DNA of 64,000 nucleotides from Bacillus_BA songklensis (GCF_042649685.1 NZ_JBHRZT010000072.1:124001-188000), one strand, 5' to 3'. Shown: positions 35,774 through 45,461, counted from the stretch's first letter. Numbers and translations: made by a program. Notes: generated from the sequence alone by a model not told the origin.

Positions 35774-36973
35774 ATGAGCACAATCATTTTAGACAAAGTG
35801 AAAACAATCAAAACGTTAAATAATATTGCAGAAAGCGGGCTGAATGTATTCAATAAGGATAACTTTACAATCGACAATGATAGTGAAAATCCTGATGCCA
35901 TTGTTGTTCGCAGCTTTAACATGCATACAATGGAATTCGGCAATAATTTAAAAGCAATCGCCCGGGCCGGGGCGGGTGTCAATAATATTCCGGTCGATAA
36001 ATGTACAGAGCAAGGAATTGTTGTGTTTAATACTCCAGGTGCTAATGCGAATGCTGTAAAAGAAATGGTTCTTACCACATTAATGGCTTCATCCCGTAAC
36101 CTTTTTGACGGTGTGGCCTGGACAAAGACGTTAGAAGGTGAAGGCGAACAAATTCCAAAGCTTGTAGAAGCGGGAAAGAAGCAATTTGTTGGAAAAGAAA
36201 TTAAAGGAAAAACTCTGGGGGTAATCGGTTTAGGTGCGATCGGTGCGCTTGTAGCGAATGATGCGCTTGATTTAGATATGGACGTGATCGGGTTTGACCC
36301 GTTCATCTCTGTCGATACAGCTTGGAACTTGTCCCGCAATGTACAGCGCGCTATGACGATTGAACAGTTGTTTGCTGAATCAGATTATATTACTGTACAC
36401 GTCCCGTTAACCGATGACACGAGAGGAATGTTTAACCAAGAAACATTTAGCATCATGAAGCCGGGCGTTCATATTTTGAATTTCTCACGCGGTGAGCTTG
36501 TGAATGAAATAGATATGGCAGTGGCACTTGAAGATGGAATAGTCGGTAAGTATATTACAGACTTCCCGAATGAAAATGTATTGAAAATGAAAAATACCGT
36601 TTCAATCCCGCATCTTGGTGCCTCCACAAAAGAGTCAGAGGAAAACTGTGCCATTATGGCGGCTCGCCAGGTGAAAGACTTTTTAGAAACTGGAAACATC
36701 AAAAACTCAGTGAATTTCCCGAATGCTTCCCTTCCTTATACAGGAAAGCGACGTGTGGCCGTTTTCCACCAAAACGTTCCAAACATGGTTGGGCAGATCA
36801 CATCGGCTATATCAAGCTATCATTTGAACATCGCCGACATGGTGAACAGAAGCCGAGGGGGATACGCGTATACGATGATTGACATTGACAATAAAGTAAA
36901 CGGCGATATCATTCCTGGTTTGGAGGAAAAAATCAGCCAAATCGAAGGCATCGTTACAGCTCGTATTATTTAA
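35774..36973 (+). CDS. serA: D-3-phosphoglycerate dehydrogenase (short, one ACT domain)
   Basis: 399 residues, ATG after AGAGGAGAG. The 2-hydroxyacid dehydrogenase fold shows ARAGAGVNNIP, the NAD-binding GVIGLGAIGALVAN, the catalytic region NFSRGELV, and IPHLGASTKESEEN with the active His. A C-terminal ACT-like domain starts at about 320 (RVAVFHQNVPNMVGQITSAI). The enzyme makes 3-phosphohydroxypyruvate for serine and one-carbon units. The ZTP riboswitch upstream ties it to folate status. A strong terminator follows, so it is monocistronic. Confidence 0.93.
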   Translation: MSTIILDKVKTIKTLNNIAESGLNVFNKDNFTIDNDSENPDAIVVRSFNMHTMEFGNNLKAIARAGAGVNNIPVDKCTEQGIVVFNTPGANANAVKEMVLTTLMASSRNLFDGVAWTKTLEGEGEQIPKLVEAGKKQFVGKEIKGKTLGVIGLGAIGALVANDALDLDMDVIGFDPFISVDTAWNLSRNVQRAMTIEQLFAESDYITVHVPLTDDTRGMFNQETFSIMKPGVHILNFSRGELVNEIDMAVALEDGIVGKYITDFPNENVLKMKNTVSIPHLGASTKESEENCAIMAARQVKDFLETGNIKNSVNFPNASLPYTGKRRVAVFHQNVPNMVGQITSAISSYHLNIADMVNRSRGGYAYTMIDIDNKVNGDIIPGLEEKISQIEGIVTARII

Positions 36974-37048
36974 TTGAATAGGTGAAATTAGTTGAACAGT
37001 ATCATCTTGCTATAAAGCGGCAGGATTCGATTTTAAATTGTATTATAC

Positions 37049-37083
37049 AAAGCCGGGGAATTGTTATGTTCCTCGGCTTTTTA
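37049..37083 (+). terminator. Rho-independent terminator of serA
   Basis: AAAGCCGGGGAA (37049-37060) pairs with TTCCTCGGCTTT (37069-37080), then T residues. The 210 bases after it show no gene. Confidence 0.92.
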
Positions 37084-37295
37084 ATGATAGTGATTGAAAT
37101 AATTTTCGATTAATTAAGCTCCGAATTCATTTTCCACAGATATTAATTTATAACAGCCTTCTAATTCACTGTTTTGCCCTGTCATAAGATCACTAATCAT
37201 CGTGATGGTACCATGCTGCTTTACTTCTACCTTTTGCACACATTAATTTATCCCGGGAATACAATGATTGAAAAAATAGTAGAGGGTGGATAAAT

Positions 37296-37916
37296 ATGCC
37301 CATTTCGTTTCCTGTTAACATTAAAACCGTTAAAATCAGCAGCGGGACGGATAAAACAGTCTTTTATCCCCAAGTAATCGGGATGGAACATCAAGAATTG
37401 GAAAGGTCAATAAATCGGAGAATTGTCCATCAAACACAGCAGCTCATCAATCAACAAGTCGGGAATATGCCCACAACGGTGGAAGAAATGATTGGATCGT
37501 ATGAAATTAAAAACAATCAACGTCAAGTTCTGAGCTTATCACTCTCCAATTATACTTATCATTACCATGCCGCCCATGGAATGACATATATCAAGTCATT
37601 AACGTTTGACCTGCAAAAAGGGAAGTTTTGTGAACTTAAAGACTTGTTTAAGCCTGGAAGTGATTACGTTAATAGACTCTCAACCTTAATTCATATGCAA
37701 ATCAAGCAGCGTGATATCCGACTTCTCAACGGCTTCACAGTCATTCGGCCTAATCAAGACTTTTATATTGCGGATAAAGCTCTTGTCATCTATTTTCAGC
37801 TATATGAAATCACTCCATATGTTTTTGGGTTCCCAATGTTTCCAATCTCTGTATTTGATATACAGGATATCATTGATGAAAACGGTCCGCTTGGACGAAT
37901 GGCTGTTAATAATTAA
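37296..37916 (+). CDS. DUF3298/DUF4163-type protein (RsiV-like fold)
   Basis: 206 residues, ATG 37296 after AGAGGGTGG. The pattern YPQVIGMEHQELERSINRRI..., LSLSLSNYTYHYHAAHGMTY, FCELKDLFKPGSDYVNRL and a final LVIYFQLYEITPYVFGFP belongs to DUF4163-DUF3298, the lysozyme-binding fold of RsiV and of PdaC. There is no signal peptide or membrane helix here, unlike most relatives. The role is unknown. It is adjacent to a coding remnant and a lipoprotein. Confidence 0.75.
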   Translation: MPISFPVNIKTVKISSGTDKTVFYPQVIGMEHQELERSINRRIVHQTQQLINQQVGNMPTTVEEMIGSYEIKNNQRQVLSLSLSNYTYHYHAAHGMTYIKSLTFDLQKGKFCELKDLFKPGSDYVNRLSTLIHMQIKQRDIRLLNGFTVIRPNQDFYIADKALVIYFQLYEITPYVFGFPMFPISVFDIQDIIDENGPLGRMAVNN

Positions 37917-38157
37917 ACAGCTAAAGATTAAGCTTCATCCATCTCCTGACCCTAATACAGAAAAACCATTTTGGGTAAGTGCTCTCTACTTTGAGGGAGA
38001 TATACAGGGAGAAGGTAGAACAGCCATAGATCTTCCTACGGGTGAGTACAACTATAAATTCAAGGCAAAAGAGAATGACAAAAACGGTCATGTTCTCGAT
38101 GTGTGGGTACCTGAAAATCATAAATTCACCATCGTGAATAGCGCCGCTGACAATTAA
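37917..38157 (+). pseudogene. C-terminal coding remnant overlapping the end of the DUF3298 gene
   Basis: In a frame different from the preceding gene, about 80 codons read KLHPSPDPNTEKPFWVSALY, then TGEYNYKFKAKENDKNGHVL and a stop. The stretch is protein-like but has no start of its own. It is probably the end of a lost protein. The family is not recognised. Confidence 0.4.
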
Positions 38158-38243
38158 TAATCCAGGTAGGGAATGAGGAGCAGAAATTAGCTCCTCGTTT
38201 CTTGAAATTACAGGGAGCCCCATTATTCCAAAGGAGCAAAAAC

Positions 38244-39251
38244 ATGGATAAAACAAATAAGAAACACAACTTTTTTTTATTCTTAGTCTTCGTTCTCATT
38301 TTCGTAATAACTGGCTGCAGCAGTACCTCTGCAGCAAAGGAGTCCACAGATAAATTGAATGAAAGTAATCAGAAAGGTGATCAGCCAAAACAAGAGAAGG
38401 AAGCTGTTTTCCCAGGTGAAATGACACTTTCCACTACAAAAGGAGAGGTAGGGACAACTGTTCATTTTACAATTACGGGACTTGAACCGAATACGCAAAC
38501 AAAATTAGAATGGAAAACGGTTGAAGGAAAATATGACCTTAAGGGACTGTATGAATTTACCGGCGTTTCGTTTAAGGACAAAGTCATTCCTTTAACAACT
38601 GGTAAAAGCGATGCCAATGGCCAGCTAGAAGGGGACTTTACTGTTCCAAGCGGATTTGGTGGTAACCATACTATTTATGTCAAACAAGCTGATAAATTGA
38701 TGACTCAGGCAAACATCCATGTAAACCCAACGTTTAAAATGTCACCTTCTTCAGGTCCAGTCGGTACCGAAATTACCATTACGGCAGAGGGAATCGGTTA
38801 TGAAGACATGGAAAGGAACTGGCAGCTAACTTATGATAATAAGCTAATAGGACTTTTGACGGCCATTACGACAGATGGAAAAGCGGTTGCTAAAATTCGG
38901 GCTGCAGGCCCGGTTGGGAAGCATACATTGACAATATGGCATGGATATTTGGGAATACCTTATATTAATCACGAACAAGCTCCAACCTCTTATTTGCCTG
39001 TACCTTCATTTACCTTTGACGTCACGGATGAAAAAGTCAATATGACTCAACGTGTTGAACCTATACCAACAGCTGCCGACGGAGGGGTGGTCATGCCTGA
39101 ACTCAAGAATGAGTCTGGAGTAAGCGTGACCTTAGATAAGGATTCAGGCGTTGTGGGAGAAACCGTAACAATGAAAGCAAGCGGGCTGCCTAAAAATGAA
39201 AAAATCGATATAATCTGGAACACAATGAGAGGAAGCAGTGGACCAATATAA
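38244..39251 (+). pseudogene. Secreted lipoprotein with IPT/TIG-like domains, 3'-truncated
   Basis: 335 residues from ATG 38244 (AGGAG upstream). A lipoprotein signal peptide is clear: FFLFLVFVLIFVITGCSS with the lipobox Cys. Then come repeated beta-sandwich units beginning GEMTLSTTKGEVGTTVHF, FKMSPSSGPVGTEITITAEG and VTLDKDSGVVGETVTMKASG. The last unit breaks off after IIWNTMRGSSGPI. The next bases belong to a different gene, so a deletion has fused the 5' part of this gene with the 3' part of a DUF4003 gene. The product may still be exported. Confidence 0.65.
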
Positions 39252-39692
39252 AGATATGGTTTGCGAAAAGGCAATGACTTGCAGTTTCTGAGTCATATTC
39301 TTTCCCTTGACCATGAAACGGAAGCAGGCCTTCTAGTCGAACGCTGCGTAAGGCTGTTCGATTCGCTCAAACAGTCAGGAAGTAAACCGAAAGCGATGCA
39401 TTATCCTGTGATAGGCTTGCTGGCACTAATGGATGGTGGGGGGAAGGAGATGGAAACGATTCGCCAAATCGTCAACGAGCTCAACTCAGAAAAGCTGTTT
39501 AAAGGGCATAAAGATATAAATTTCATCATGGCGGTCCATTTGTTTATGAGTGATCAAACGGAGGATTGCAGTTTGTTGGAAACGGGTATATATACGACAT
39601 TGGAGGCGCTTATCCAAGCTCAGCAAGCAGCGATGATTGCCGTTGTAGCCGGAACATCTAACGCCGGCTCTTCCGGTGGCGGAGAAAGCTGA
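39252..39692 (+). pseudogene. DUF4003 protein, C-terminal fragment
   Basis: A frame open from 39252 (TTG 39261) encodes RKGNDLQFLSHILSLDHETE, then YPVIGLLALMDGG and a Gly/Ser-rich end. This corresponds to the C-terminal 140 residues of DUF4003 proteins, which are normally above 300 residues. The N-terminal half is missing at the junction with the lipoprotein. Confidence 0.65.
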
Positions 39693-39714
39693 TCACTGTC
39701 GGTAAAACAACATG

Positions 39715-39757
39715 AGTGCCTGTCACTCCAGGTCTTCGGGTGGTAACAGGTGCTTTG
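39715..39757 (+). terminator. GTGCCTGTCA-family hairpin
   Basis: AGTGCCTGT (about 39715-39723) pairs with ACAGGTGCTTT (39745-39755) with wobble pairs and then runs into TT. It belongs to the dispersed hairpin family. 39758-40044 contains no recognised gene. Confidence 0.6.
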
Positions 39758-40044
39758 ATTCACTATTAGTCTAATTTATATTAATAGAATCCTAGTCCAG
39801 AAAAGGGCAAGGGGTCTTTTTAAATTTTTCCGCAAATCGTGGTTCATTGTATAAAAAGGATGAAAGAATAACGCTTTTGTAGGATGAAAGAGAAGAGGAG
39901 CTTACGAATTTAAGGACTCGATATATGAAAAGAAGTGGTTCTCATCTTCTAATATAGCCATAACTATACATATTAGGGAAGGCTGTTGGGGGGCCATTAA
40001 GTCACAGGCCTGTTTGACAAAGAAAGTATGAAAGAGGTGTCAGG

Positions 40045-40887
40045 ATGGAACAGTCCGTTTATCGGGAGCTTAAGCCGTTTCAAGCCAGGAATGGAAGCAC
40101 GCTATATTATCGTTATTATCCCGCAGAATCCAACCATGTTATAATCCTTCTTCATGGAATTTGCGAAGACAGCAAGTATTTAAAGCCCATGGCCGAGTTT
40201 ATTTCAAGGGAACACCTGGCACACGTTTACACACTCGATCTAAGAGGATATGGACAGTATCCCGAAAGAAGAGGAGATGTGGATTATATTGGCCAGATTG
40301 AGAATGATTTAATGGATTTAATAGAATTTGTTAAACACGATCATCCAGAGTCCACCCTTATTATGGCAGGACATTCGGCAGGAGGAGGGACAGCGATTCG
40401 GTTTGCGGGCAGTAAGTACGGAACACATGTGGACGCTTATTTGCTTTTTGCACCTTTTGTACATCCAGACGCACCGACGACACCAAAGAGCAATCCGAAC
40501 AGCCGGACAAAGGTTTATTTATCCAGGTTAGTCCCGCTTATTCTGCTGAATAAAGTAGGGGTGACCCTTTTCAATCACTGGCACGTTCTTTCTGTCAATA
40601 AGCCAAAAGAGCAGTATCACGGGACAGAAACCTTGCATTTATCATACCGCCTGCTGATGTCCCGCATTCCTGAAAAGTACGAAGATGCACTGAGAGCTTT
40701 ACAGCAGCCAACATTGGTGTTGATTGGGGATAAGGATGAAGACTTTGATCATTCCCAGTACGAGCCGTTGTTTAAACGATATAATCGGGCTGAAGTGAAA
40801 ATCATAAACGGCGCTGACCACGATGGGCTTTTAGAGCATGGGGATGCTTATGCAGAGGTTAAAAATTGGTTTGCCCAGTTAACTTAA
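40045..40887 (+). CDS. Alpha/beta hydrolase (lysophospholipase/monoglyceride lipase type)
   Basis: 280 residues, ATG 40045 after AAAGAGGTG. The nucleophile S111 lies in AGHSAGGG, an oxyanion-region HG occurs in ILLHGICEDSKY, Asp in LIGDKDEDF and His in NGADHDGLLEH complete the triad. DLRGYGQYPERRG matches Hydrolase_4 (PF12146) enzymes that cleave monoacylglycerols or lysophospholipids. There is no signal peptide, so it is cytosolic or membrane-associated. Confidence 0.88.
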   Translation: MEQSVYRELKPFQARNGSTLYYRYYPAESNHVIILLHGICEDSKYLKPMAEFISREHLAHVYTLDLRGYGQYPERRGDVDYIGQIENDLMDLIEFVKHDHPESTLIMAGHSAGGGTAIRFAGSKYGTHVDAYLLFAPFVHPDAPTTPKSNPNSRTKVYLSRLVPLILLNKVGVTLFNHWHVLSVNKPKEQYHGTETLHLSYRLLMSRIPEKYEDALRALQQPTLVLIGDKDEDFDHSQYEPLFKRYNRAEVKIINGADHDGLLEHGDAYAEVKNWFAQLT

Positions 40888-41309
40888 AGAATGTCGATGA
40901 CTCAAAGTCAGCAAACGAGGAACGTTATGTCCTAAGTGGAATACAATCATGCGCCTGTCGCTGCCTTGAAATGATTAGGTGACAGGTACTCTTACTTAAG
41001 ATTCAAGAAACAAATGAACGGTTAATAAAAAAATGGGAGAACGGGAAACAGCAACCACTGATTAAAAGAGCAGAAGTTAATATCTGTGCCTGCCGTTAAG
41101 GAAGTGCATGTTTATAGTAAAGAAGACAGCAGCATGACTCGCCCCATATTGTTTACATAAGACGAATGATTTTTTCGAAGTAAGTCGGGCGTTTTTTTCG
41201 GCTATTTCTTTTTATCAAGCATACATGTGAATCGATTCTGCCAGAATAAAGAACTAGCAATTAGGCTATGCCATGATTAGAAAAAAGTAGAAAGGTTGTT
41301 CATTATACG
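40888..41309. other. Intergenic stretch with a dispersed hairpin
   Basis: CGCCTGTC (about 40952-40959) and GACAGGTAC (40981-40989) form another member of the hairpin family, a likely terminator for the hydrolase gene. The rest, to 41309, holds no gene I can support. Confidence 0.5.
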
Positions 41310-41592
41310 ATGTTAAGAGTCGGGAGAAACGGACCATGTCCGTGCGGGAGCGGGAAAAAATATAAAAGATGCTGTGGCAAAGGAGCCGTTGTTTCATTAA
41401 ATCATGTTATAAACCAGGAAATATGGTAAAACGGTCATCGCTCTTTACATTGACAGACACCTTCCTTCCATCAAAAGACAAAAGGTGAAAGAAATTCTCC
41501 AATCATGCAGAGAGGGGACGCCTTCTATTACGAGAGTTGCTTCGAGTGGAAATCAAAAAATCGTTGTTCAAGATATTTTTACAAATTTATAA
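41310..41592 (+). pseudogene. SEC-C motif protein, degraded
   Basis: ATG 41310 opens 39 codons that include the zinc-binding SEC-C motif GPCPCGSGKKYKRCCG and stop at 41429. A later fragment, ending at 41592, reads LYIDRHLPSIKRQKV and PSITRVASSGNQKIVVQDIF and matches the far C-terminus expected for a larger SEC-C protein. The middle is deleted. A 39-residue zinc peptide might still be made. Confidence 0.65.
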
Positions 41593-41618
41593 ATTTCTGA
41601 ATTTTTATAAAATATATA

Positions 41619-41647
41619 TTGATTAATTTTAAACGGGTTATTATAAT
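41619..41647 (+). promoter_or_regulatory. Sigma-A promoter of the lacI-like gene
   Basis: TTGATT (41619-41624), 17 bases, TATAAT (41642-41647). The operator at 41695-41706 lies about 40 bases beyond the expected start site, which suits repression by roadblock. Confidence 0.75.
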
Positions 41648-41694
41648 AACGAAAAAAGGTAAAAATGTAATATTTTTTATTTTTGATATTTGAG

Positions 41695-41706
41695 TGAAAC
41701 GTTTCA
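41695..41706. promoter_or_regulatory. LacI-type operator 1
   Basis: TGAAACGTTTCA, a palindrome centred on CG as used by LacI/GalR proteins. It is repeated, extended to 14 bases, at the end of the gene. Confidence 0.8.
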
Positions 41707-41741
41707 TTCTGATCATTCCGAGTACAAAGACGGAGGCCTTT

Positions 41742-42743
41742 ATGACAGTAACAATAAAAGATGTAGCAGCAGCAGCAGGTGTGTCAGTAGGGACTGTATC
41801 AAAAGTAATTAATAAATCAGGATTTGTCAGCGATAAGATACGTGAAAAAGTCCTCTTGGCTATTACTTTATTAAATTACAAGCCTAACGGTATAGCAAGA
41901 AGTTTAAAACAATCAAAAACTCGATTAATAGGTGTCATTGTGGATGAGATTTCTAATCCCTATACAATGGAGGTGGTCAGAGCGGTCGAAGCTATAGCTG
42001 CAGATATGGAATTTAATGTGATATTGGCAGCTCATCAAAACGACCATGGGAAGGAAGCAAAGGCTTTACGTATGATGACCGAAAAAAGAGTAGACGGGAT
42101 TATATTACTGGGAACGGGCTGTGAATTAGCTGAAACAAACGTATTTAGTTCAATTCCTTGCGTATTGGTTGATCAACGGGTAGAAAACTTGCAGTTAGAC
42201 CGCGTAGCCCATGATTATGCTACCGTCTCTAAGAAAATTATCAACTATTTACATGAGAATGGACGCCGAAACCTTCTCATTGTTCATGATCTTCTATGTA
42301 GAACAGTGGAAGAAGAGAAGTATAAAGCAGCGATTGAAGCGCTGAATTCCTTAGAGTTTAATTTGGAGAAGCAGCAATTTTTAGAGATAAAAAGCGATGT
42401 AAAAGAAGTGTACGTAACGATAAAAAAGCAATTATTGAATGAACCATTGCCGGATGCCGTATTTGCCATGAACTCTATTGTTTTAATAGGAATTTTGAAA
42501 GCGGTTACTTCGCTTGGTTTTGAAATTCCTCAGAAAATGATGATTGTAGGTATTGGAGATATTGATCCGCATGGATTTCTAAAACCTCAACTTAGCTTAG
42601 TGGTAAAAGAAAAACCAAATGAAGTTGGAAAAATAGCGGCTGATGTATTGTTTGAAAAAATAGAGAGTGGTTCTGCAACGGAGGTTAAAGAATTTATGGT
42701 AAATCCAGAGATGGTTGAAAACCTTTTTATCTCTACAAAATGA
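41742..42743 (+). CDS. LacI family transcriptional repressor
   Basis: 333 residues from ATG 41742 with GGAGG upstream (the in-frame start at 41694 lies in the operator). The HTH reads VTIKDVAAAAGVSVGTVSKV, and the hinge region IARSLKQ follows. The rest is a periplasmic-binding-type sugar sensor domain (LIGVIVDEISNPYTMEVVRA). Identical palindromes precede and follow the gene, so it probably represses itself and the ABC transporter-DhaKL operon. The inducer is likely the sugar imported by that transporter or its phosphate. Confidence 0.92.
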   Translation: MTVTIKDVAAAAGVSVGTVSKVINKSGFVSDKIREKVLLAITLLNYKPNGIARSLKQSKTRLIGVIVDEISNPYTMEVVRAVEAIAADMEFNVILAAHQNDHGKEAKALRMMTEKRVDGIILLGTGCELAETNVFSSIPCVLVDQRVENLQLDRVAHDYATVSKKIINYLHENGRRNLLIVHDLLCRTVEEEKYKAAIEALNSLEFNLEKQQFLEIKSDVKEVYVTIKKQLLNEPLPDAVFAMNSIVLIGILKAVTSLGFEIPQKMMIVGIGDIDPHGFLKPQLSLVVKEKPNEVGKIAADVLFEKIESGSATEVKEFMVNPEMVENLFISTK

Positions 42744-42753
42744 AACGTTTCAT
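42740..42753. promoter_or_regulatory. LacI-type operator 2, before the transporter operon
   Basis: ATGAAACGTTTCAT, a 14-base perfect palindrome overlapping the lacI stop codon, 115 bases ahead of the binding-protein gene. It has the same core as operator 1. Confidence 0.8.
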
Positions 42754-42868
42754 TTAGCGTCATTCATTCTAAATACCTAATATTGGGGGTGATTCAAAGA
42801 GATAAAGTTAATAGTTTAATAGGCCATACGATAAGTGATCATAACAATGAACTAGTGGAGGGGTCAAA

Positions 42869-43888
42869 ATGAAAAAAATCATGAGTATTGCTTTTGTGTT
42901 TCATTTATTGTTTTTCCTTGCAGCTTGTAGCTCATCAAATACATCAAAAGAAGAAAATAACCAATCTGGAGGAGACGATGGGAAATTAAAAATCGGTATG
43001 TCAAATTCAACCTTAAGTATTGATTTCTTCGTCGCACTTAACCAAGGAGTAGAACAAGGAGCAGAAAAACAAGGATTTGAATTAATTAGTACGAACGCTA
43101 ATAATGATGCAACAAAACAGGTAGCAGATATTGAAGATATGATTCAAAAAGGGGTAAATGCTATTATTGTGAATCCGCAAGACGTAGATGCCATTGTACC
43201 GGCAATTGAGAAGGCTAATCAAGCCAATATTCCAGTAGTTGCACTTGACCGGGGAACGGCTGCTGGTGAACTTCTTTCGTTTTTGGAAACAGATAACGTA
43301 GAAATGGGACGCAAATCAGCCGATTACATTGCTGAGCAGTTAAAAGCAAGGTACGGAGAGTACAAAGGAAACGTCGTAGAATTGCAAGGGTTGCTCGGTA
43401 CAACTGCAGCACGTGACCGAGGAAAGGGATTTAACGATCAAATGAAAGAAAAGTACCCAGACATCAAAATCATTGCACGCCAGGCAGCAGACTTCAACCA
43501 GGAAAAAGCGTTAAATGTTATGACGAACATTTTGCAAGCGCATTCAAAGATTGATGCAGTATTTGGTCATAACGATGACAATACAGTAGGTGCAGCGAAT
43601 GCTATTGATCAAGCCGGTCGTTTCAAGCCTATCGATGATAAAGAACACATTATCATTATTGGAATCGATGGAACTCGTCAAGCAGTCGAAGCAATAAAAG
43701 ATGGCCGTATTGATGCAACTATTTCCCAGGTGCCGATTGAAATGGGAGAAATGGGAGTGGAATATATAAAGAAAGCCCTTATCGATAAGGAAGAAGTTGA
43801 AAAACATACCTTTACGAGAAACTTCCTTGTCACAAAAGAAAATGTTGATAAAGAAAAACTATGGGCTAAAGAATTGAAATCCAATTAA
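42869..43888 (+). CDS. Sugar ABC transporter, substrate-binding lipoprotein (RbsB-like)
   Basis: 339 residues. A lipoprotein signal ends in LLFFLAACSSS. The mature part is a type I periplasmic-binding protein: LKIGMSNSTLSIDFFVALNQ, IIVNPQDVDAIVPAIEKANQ, VFGHNDDNTVGAANAIDQAG and IIIIGIDGTRQAVEAIKDGR, as in ribose/xylitol/autoinducer binding proteins. It delivers the substrate to the ATPase/permease encoded next. A hairpin separates it from the ATPase gene, as is common when the binding protein is needed in excess. Sugar identity is not readable; the linked DhaKL suggests a C3/C4 ketose or polyol. Confidence 0.92.
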   Translation: MKKIMSIAFVFHLLFFLAACSSSNTSKEENNQSGGDDGKLKIGMSNSTLSIDFFVALNQGVEQGAEKQGFELISTNANNDATKQVADIEDMIQKGVNAIIVNPQDVDAIVPAIEKANQANIPVVALDRGTAAGELLSFLETDNVEMGRKSADYIAEQLKARYGEYKGNVVELQGLLGTTAARDRGKGFNDQMKEKYPDIKIIARQAADFNQEKALNVMTNILQAHSKIDAVFGHNDDNTVGAANAIDQAGRFKPIDDKEHIIIIGIDGTRQAVEAIKDGRIDATISQVPIEMGEMGVEYIKKALIDKEEVEKHTFTRNFLVTKENVDKEKLWAKELKSN

Positions 43889-43903
43889 TTCTTGATAGGA
43901 CTA

Positions 43904-43934
43904 TGTAAAGGGGAAAGAAATCTTCCCCTTTACA
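43904..43934 (+). promoter_or_regulatory. Intercistronic hairpin
   Basis: TGTAAAGGGGAA (43904-43915) pairs perfectly with TTCCCCTTTACA (43923-43934). No T tract follows, so it more likely protects the upstream mRNA or lowers downstream expression than fully terminates. Confidence 0.75.
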
Positions 43935-43962
43935 AGCAATACAGAGGGAGGAGGATTTCGTT

Positions 43963-45459
43963 GTGACTGGGAACATTATTTTAGAAATGAAAAGTATATG
44001 CAAATCCTTTCCGGGTGTAAAAGCGCTTGATGATGTCCACTTTAGCATCCATAGAGGCGAGGTGGTTGGTCTTCTCGGTGAAAATGGAGCCGGAAAATCA
44101 ACGTTAATGAAAATTTTAAGTGGTATTTATACTCCTGATTCAGGTGAAATTCAGTTTGAAGGGAAAAATGTGACTTTGAATGGGCCAAAACAATCTCAAA
44201 ATATGGGCATTAGTATCATCCATCAGGAACTTAACTTACTTCCCCATTTAACTGTAGCAGAGAATATATTTATCCAGTCTTTACCTAAAAAAGGCCTAAA
44301 GTTAGATAGAAAAAAACTCTTTAGTGAAGCCCAGAAATTATTAGATGATTTAGGTTTTGACATTGATTCCAGGTCGCTTGTAGAAGATTTAACAGTCGGG
44401 ACACAGCAAATGGTTGAGATAGCAAAAGCCTTGTCCTTTCAATCAAAAGTCATCATCATGGATGAGCCAACATCTGCGATTACAGAACAAGAGGCTGCCA
44501 AGTTATTTCAAATCATAAAAACCTTAAAAGAAAAGGGAATTGGCATTGTTTATATTTCACATCGTATGGAAGAAATATATGAAATTTGTGATCGTGTCGT
44601 CGTGTTGCGAGATGGCTGCAATGCGGGAGAGGGGGACTCGAAAGAACTATCACCAGAGCAGATTGTAAACATGCTTGCTGGGCGGGAAATGAGCCAAATA
44701 TATCCTGAAAGAGCCAAGGAACATGGAGATAGGGTGGTACTAGAAGTGAAAGAATTTACTCGAAAAGGCACTTTTGAGGATATATCGTTTCAGTTATACG
44801 AAGGAGAAATTCTAGGATTTTCAGGCCTGATGGGATCAGGACGAACAGAAGTGATGGAATCCATATTTGGAAGTACCTCCATTAACTCCGGACAAATGTG
44901 GATAGAGAATCAAGAAGTGAAAATAAAGTCCACGAGGGATGCTATTAAATATGGTTTAGCTCTTGTCCCGGAAGACCGCCGCCATCAAGGAATGGTAGGA
45001 GAGTTTACGGTAACTCAAAATATCACACTAAGCACGTTGAAAAAATTTTCGGGATTTCTCCAAAAAGTAAATTTTAGAAAAGAGAGAGAGACAGCAGAAA
45101 GCTATATTTCTCAGCTGAAAATTAAAACCCCAAGCGGGGACACCGTGATTTCTAATTTAAGTGGCGGGAATCAACAAAAAGCGATCATTGCTAAATGGTT
45201 AGAATCTAAACCTAAAATATTAATTCTCGATGAACCAACACGTGGTATTGATATTGGAGCCAAGTCTGAGATTTATCAAATCATGCTTGAGCTAGCGGCA
45301 AAAGGCACTTCTATTATTATGATTTCGTCAGAATTACCAGAAGTAATAGGTATTAGCGATCGGATTCTTGTGATGGCAAGCGGAAAGATTACAGGTGAAT
45401 TTAAAAAAGAAGAAGCTACACCTGAAAAAATAATGCTTTGTGCAACAAAAGGGGTGTAA
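43963..45459 (+). CDS. Sugar ABC transporter ATPase, two nucleotide-binding domains (RbsA-like)
   Basis: 498 residues, GTG start after GGGAGGAGGA. The first ABC domain has Walker A GENGAGKST and Walker B VIIMDEPTSA. The second has the degenerate P-loop GLMGSGRTE typical of RbsA/MglA, plus LSGGNQQK and ILILDEPTRG. It powers carbohydrate import with the neighbouring permease. It is nearly contiguous with the permease gene (stop 45459, next ATG 45462). Confidence 0.94.
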   Translation: MTGNIILEMKSICKSFPGVKALDDVHFSIHRGEVVGLLGENGAGKSTLMKILSGIYTPDSGEIQFEGKNVTLNGPKQSQNMGISIIHQELNLLPHLTVAENIFIQSLPKKGLKLDRKKLFSEAQKLLDDLGFDIDSRSLVEDLTVGTQQMVEIAKALSFQSKVIIMDEPTSAITEQEAAKLFQIIKTLKEKGIGIVYISHRMEEIYEICDRVVVLRDGCNAGEGDSKELSPEQIVNMLAGREMSQIYPERAKEHGDRVVLEVKEFTRKGTFEDISFQLYEGEILGFSGLMGSGRTEVMESIFGSTSINSGQMWIENQEVKIKSTRDAIKYGLALVPEDRRHQGMVGEFTVTQNITLSTLKKFSGFLQKVNFRKERETAESYISQLKIKTPSGDTVISNLSGGNQQKAIIAKWLESKPKILILDEPTRGIDIGAKSEIYQIMLELAAKGTSIIMISSELPEVIGISDRILVMASGKITGEFKKEEATPEKIMLCATKGV

Positions 45460-45461
45460 GT

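Noticed and set aside
35713..36339. 208-codon minus-strand frame opposite serA
   Set aside because: Antisense to a well-conserved dehydrogenase; it would encode low-complexity hydrophobic sequence without a start signal.
41695..41706. Catabolite-responsive element (cre) for CcpA
   Set aside because: The core resembles cre, but the site is repeated exactly around the linked lacI gene, which favours the local regulator. CcpA binding cannot be excluded.
43904..43934. Terminator between binding protein and ATPase genes
   Set aside because: The stem is perfect but no U tract follows and the downstream genes lack another promoter, so a stability hairpin is more likely.
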